Below, piece after piece: positions 5,965 through 7,984 of a DNA stretch of 7,984 nt. The first letter of the stretch is position 1. Every line of letters begins with the position of its first letter. The DNA comes from Steroidobacteraceae bacterium (GTDB lineage: Bacteria; Pseudomonadota; Gammaproteobacteria; Steroidobacterales; Steroidobacteraceae), in contig JAICKZ010000148.1 in the NCBI GenBank assembly GCA_025927665.1, positions 1 to 7,984 of the forward strand, given 5' to 3'. Made by a program: the position numbers and the translations under genes. Below the pieces are notes generated by a model. It saw nothing but the letters and a program-made list of their open reading frames with translations. It had not been told where the DNA came from and made no database searches.

Positions 5965-7292
5965 TATGCAGCTTTACGCTTGCCAAGTCTTTTCGAATCG
6001 ACTTTCAAACTCAGTTCTTGCTTCGCAGCGACGATATAGGGTTTCATTATCTGCGCCACAGCCGCAAAAACAGGAACCACTACGCTGTTTCCGAATTGCT
6101 TGTAGGCTTGTGTATCAGAAACAGGAATAACAAACTTTGCTTCACCTGTCTTATCAAATCCCATTAGCCTCGCACATTCGCGTGGCGTAAGCCTCCGTGG
6201 ACGTTTTCGTGGTCCCTGATCAACAAGTATTTCAGAACCATCCTTGTAATAGCGTGCAGAAAGTGTGCGTGTAGCTCTGTCCTCGGCAGTAACTTTGCCG
6301 AACCCGAAACCATTGCCAGCTGCTTTGTGCTTATCCGCGTAGTCTTTCAGATACTTCCACAGTTTGGGTGTTAAAGTGTACTTCTGGTCTACGGAGGTCG
6401 CAGGTTCCAAAATATCTCCAACCTTGGGAGTTCTTTTCGGAAAATGTTTCTTCACGTCCATCAGAGTTAAGCCATGCGTGACCCCCAAGTCTTTTCTGAA
6501 AGCAACCAAAACAATGCGTTCCCTATTTTGAGGCACAAAATTCTTGCCGTTAATAATTTTGGGATCAGAGATGCTGTCATCATATTTTCGATCGATTACT
6601 TCATAGTCAAGTTCATCAAGCGTGTTCATGATGACCCTGAATGTCTTACCGCGATCATGATTCTTTAGGTTCTTCACATTTTCAAGCATGACGGCAACTG
6701 GTTTTTTTGCCTCAATAATTCGAGCTACGTCAAAAAACAGTGTGCCTTGGGTTTCATCTTCAAAGCCATGTGCACGCCCCAAAGAGTTCTTCTTGGATAC
6801 TCCCGCAATGGAAAATGGCTGGCACGGAAACCCGGCAAGTAGCACATCATGATCAGGAATCGATTTACAGATATGCGCATACGCTTTTTCCTTGCTCATT
6901 CCTTTTGGTTGCGTGATCTCTGTGATATCTCCATGTACTTTGTGGTCGCAGTAGTAATTAGCCAGATAGGTCTTAACTGCATATTTGTTGTACTCACTAG
7001 TGAAGACGCATTTTCCACCGGCAGCTTCAAATCCTCTTCGGATGCCTCCAATTCCGGCAAATAGATCAATAAAAGTAAAGTCGTGATTGGTCTGCTCGGA
7101 CGGGTCAGGTAGCATCGAGTACAGCTCGATCCGTTCTGCATAGGTCAGCCAGCTTTGATTGATCCTTTTATCTCCTTCCTTTAGCCAGCGATTGATGACC
7201 TCTCTCGGATGTCCAATTTTGTTCGCTACATCCTGCTGCGAATAGATACATGAAACCTTGAATAATAGTTCGAAATCAGAGAATGATTCCAC
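5964..7292 (-). CDS. dcm: Dcm-like DNA (cytosine-5-)-methyltransferase with N-terminal HTH
   Basis: Transfers a methyl group from S-adenosylmethionine to C5 of cytosine. It is very similar to E. coli Dcm along the catalytic core, so the inner C of CCWGG is the expected target. It has 442 residues (E. coli Dcm has 472). Motif I is FIDLFAGIGGIRRGFE (74-89), motif IV GFPCQPFS with catalytic C157, motif VI ENV (204-206) and motif VIII QNRERI (255-260). The target-recognition region (about 270-370) includes a TLSARYYKDG block, and motif X is GNSVVVPV (401-408). Residues 17-40 (YSQQDVANKIGHPREVINRW and on) look like a helix-turn-helix, as in methyltransferases such as M.SsoII that repress their own promoters. 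The start is GTG at 7290-7292, with GGAG 7 bases upstream (7300-7303); an in-frame stop at 7317-7319 limits extension. It is the first gene of the operon and overlaps vsr by one base. Confidence 0.95.
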   Translation of the reverse strand: MESFSDFELLFKVSCIYSQQDVANKIGHPREVINRWLKEGDKRINQSWLTYAERIELYSMLPDPSEQTNHDFTFIDLFAGIGGIRRGFEAAGGKCVFTSEYNKYAVKTYLANYYCDHKVHGDITEITQPKGMSKEKAYAHICKSIPDHDVLLAGFPCQPFSIAGVSKKNSLGRAHGFEDETQGTLFFDVARIIEAKKPVAVMLENVKNLKNHDRGKTFRVIMNTLDELDYEVIDRKYDDSISDPKIINGKNFVPQNRERIVLVAFRKDLGVTHGLTLMDVKKHFPKRTPKVGDILEPATSVDQKYTLTPKLWKYLKDYADKHKAAGNGFGFGKVTAEDRATRTLSARYYKDGSEILVDQGPRKRPRRLTPRECARLMGFDKTGEAKFVIPVSDTQAYKQFGNSVVVPVFAAVAQIMKPYIVAAKQELSLKVDSKRLGKRKAA

Positions 7293-7299
7293 GGACTGA

Positions 7300-7303
7300 C
7301 TCC
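7300..7303 (-). promoter_or_regulatory. Ribosome binding site supporting the GTG start of the methyltransferase
   Basis: GGAG on the minus strand, 7 bases before the GTG at 7292. An in-frame TAG lies shortly upstream (7317-7319) and there is no in-frame ATG between them, so the GTG is the supported start. Confidence 0.7.
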
Positions 7304-7340
7304 GGAACAGGCTTTTCTAATGAAGTAGTGAGGAACAGAA

Positions 7341-7359
7341 ATGTGACTTAAAATCACAT
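7341..7359. promoter_or_regulatory. Near-perfect 19-bp palindrome, probable operator of the restriction-modification operon
   Basis: ATGTGACTTAAAATCACAT is symmetric about 7350, with 8 of 9 pairs matching; the only mismatch is 7347 against 7353. It covers the expected -10 and start of transcription of the operon, a classic repressor position. The outer TGTGA and TCACA resemble a CRP site, but the spacer is 7 rather than 6 bases, and a site on the -10 would not suit activation. The helix-turn-helix of the methyltransferase is the best candidate ligand (inference). Confidence 0.55.
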
Positions 7360-7378
7360 ATTCATTCCAAATTGTCAA
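7350..7378 (-). promoter_or_regulatory. Promoter of the dcm-vsr-restriction operon
   Basis: On the minus strand a consensus -35, TTGACA, lies at 7373-7378. With a 16-17 base spacer the -10 is TGATTT or GATTTT (7350-7356), which is poor. Transcription would start near 7343, giving an untranslated leader of about 50 bases. A strong -35 with a weak -10 covered by a palindrome suggests a regulated promoter. Confidence 0.55.
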
Positions 7379-7451
7379 ATTCCTGATATTCCTTTCTGCA
7401 AGGAAGGCAATTCAGTCGTCAGTAAAAACTATCGCTGATTTATCGCAAACT

Positions 7452-7476
7452 AGTTACCACCGAATAGTTGGTAACT
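7452..7476. repeat. Perfect 8-bp inverted repeat
   Basis: AGTTACCA (7452-7459) and TGGTAACT (7469-7476) are exact inverted copies separated by 9 bases. No T-run follows on either strand, so it is not a typical terminator. It lies about 75 bases upstream of the operon -35 and could be a protein-binding site or a remnant of an element end. Confidence 0.6.
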
Positions 7477-7581
7477 TGATGCCAAATACGATATCCAAAT
7501 GTTCAAATTTTTTAGTCTGGGAAATGTAGTGTTGGTACGTGATTGATGTGGCAACTCTATATTTGCAGGACTTCGTATTTC

Positions 7582-7981
7582 CTAAATTTTTCCTACTTCA
7601 TCGTATGCTTGATCTGTTATTGTTTCCAGCGGCACTAAATGGATCCGGAAGCGACTGTTCGGTTTGCCAACAGGAATGGCACTTGACATTATTTCTCGGC
7701 CTATAGGTTTAATGGCCGTGTTGTCGAATTCACAGCGACGCGTGATTTCCTGCAGCTGCACTATACAGGAATTGAAACCTAAGTGTTCACGGTATCGTCA
7801 TCGCGTCATTAGTATAGAAGATTTGTTCGGACACGATTGATGGCAATCGACATTGGCGATGCATACTGCCGTCAATCAATAATGCGTCCAACTCATGCTG
7901 GATGATTGTATTCAAGAGAATCCGAATGGCCACAACTTTTGCTACTTCTGATGAAGGAATAAATACATCATGGCCAACTAC
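7582..7981 (-). pseudogene. Possible frameshifted gene remnant
   Basis: Two minus-strand frames follow each other and overlap slightly. One is open from 7981 to a TGA at 7787-7789 (64 codons). The other is open from 7797 to a TAG at 7582-7584 (71 codons) and includes protein-like stretches such as RCEFDNTAIKPIGREI and SRFRIHLVPLETI. Neither has a good start codon with a ribosome site, and an in-frame TAG at 7982-7984 closes the first upstream. One frameshift would join them into about 130 residues. I recognise no family; chance openings remain possible. Confidence 0.2.
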
Positions 7982-7984
7982 CTA

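Larger units (their letters stand above)
7379..7984. other. Gene-poor 606-base interval upstream of the operon
   Basis: No intact gene is recognised here. It holds a short stem TTCCTT/AAGGAA (7389-7405), an 8-base inverted repeat (7452-7476) and two minus-strand frames in different phases (7582-7981). On the plus strand an ATG at 7926 opens a frame that runs off the window end (MATTFATSDEG and on), but with no clear ribosome site and fewer than 20 codons visible. Confidence 0.5.

Noticed and set aside
7342..7358. CRP binding site (TGTGA/TCACA)
   Set aside because: The spacer is 7 bases rather than 6 and the site covers the -10, so an operon operator is a better reading.
7638..7685. Plus-strand short frame MDPEATVRFANRNGT
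   Set aside because: Only 15 codons with no ribosome site, and it lies opposite a longer minus-strand frame.
3401..7984. CRISPR array or transposase
   Set aside because: No regularly spaced direct repeats, and no DDE or HUH-type motif in any visible frame.

Overview
The window looks like chromosome of a gammaproteobacterium with moderate GC. The evidence is a type IV pilus fimT-pilV pair, a Fur/Irr-type regulator, a tRNA-Thr(CGT) with an encoded CCA end, and Dcm and Vsr proteins that closely resemble the E. coli ones. The species cannot be named from the sequence alone.

Left part (1-3400) is a compact, ordinary-looking core. It holds a secreted DUF4097-type repeat protein (+), the minor pilin genes fimT then pilV (both -), a cysteine-free Fur-family regulator with a HHHFH motif (+), and a TIGR02466-like 2OG-Fe(II) oxygenase (-). 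Both convergent pairs (DUF4097/pilV and Fur/oxygenase) are separated by only 6 bases. tRNA-Thr(CGT) at 3325-3400 closes this part.

Right part (3401-7984) reads as an accessory segment beginning at the tRNA 3' end. After about 700 gene-poor bases comes a three-gene operon on the minus strand, read right to left. It encodes a Dcm-like cytosine-C5 methyltransferase with an N-terminal helix-turn-helix, a Vsr mismatch endonuclease (TAATG overlap with the methyltransferase), and a restriction endonuclease whose start lies at the vsr stop. The endonuclease appears to join an EcoRII-N-like effector-binding domain to an MvaI/BcnI-type catalytic domain. EcoRII, MvaI and E. coli Dcm all read CCWGG, so all three products point to that site. 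The methyltransferase would protect host DNA, Vsr would repair T:G mismatches left by deamination of the methylated base, and the nuclease would cut unmethylated DNA.

Upstream of the operon are a consensus -35 (TTGACA) and a 19-bp near-palindrome over the likely -10, placed where a repressor would bind. The methyltransferase helix-turn-helix is the obvious candidate to bind it. A hand scan found no CCWGG from 3401 to 7984, against four in 1-3400. The two gene-poor stretches (3401-4103 and 7379-7984) hold only weak, probably decayed reading frames and some short repeats. No integrase or second attachment site is visible in the window.
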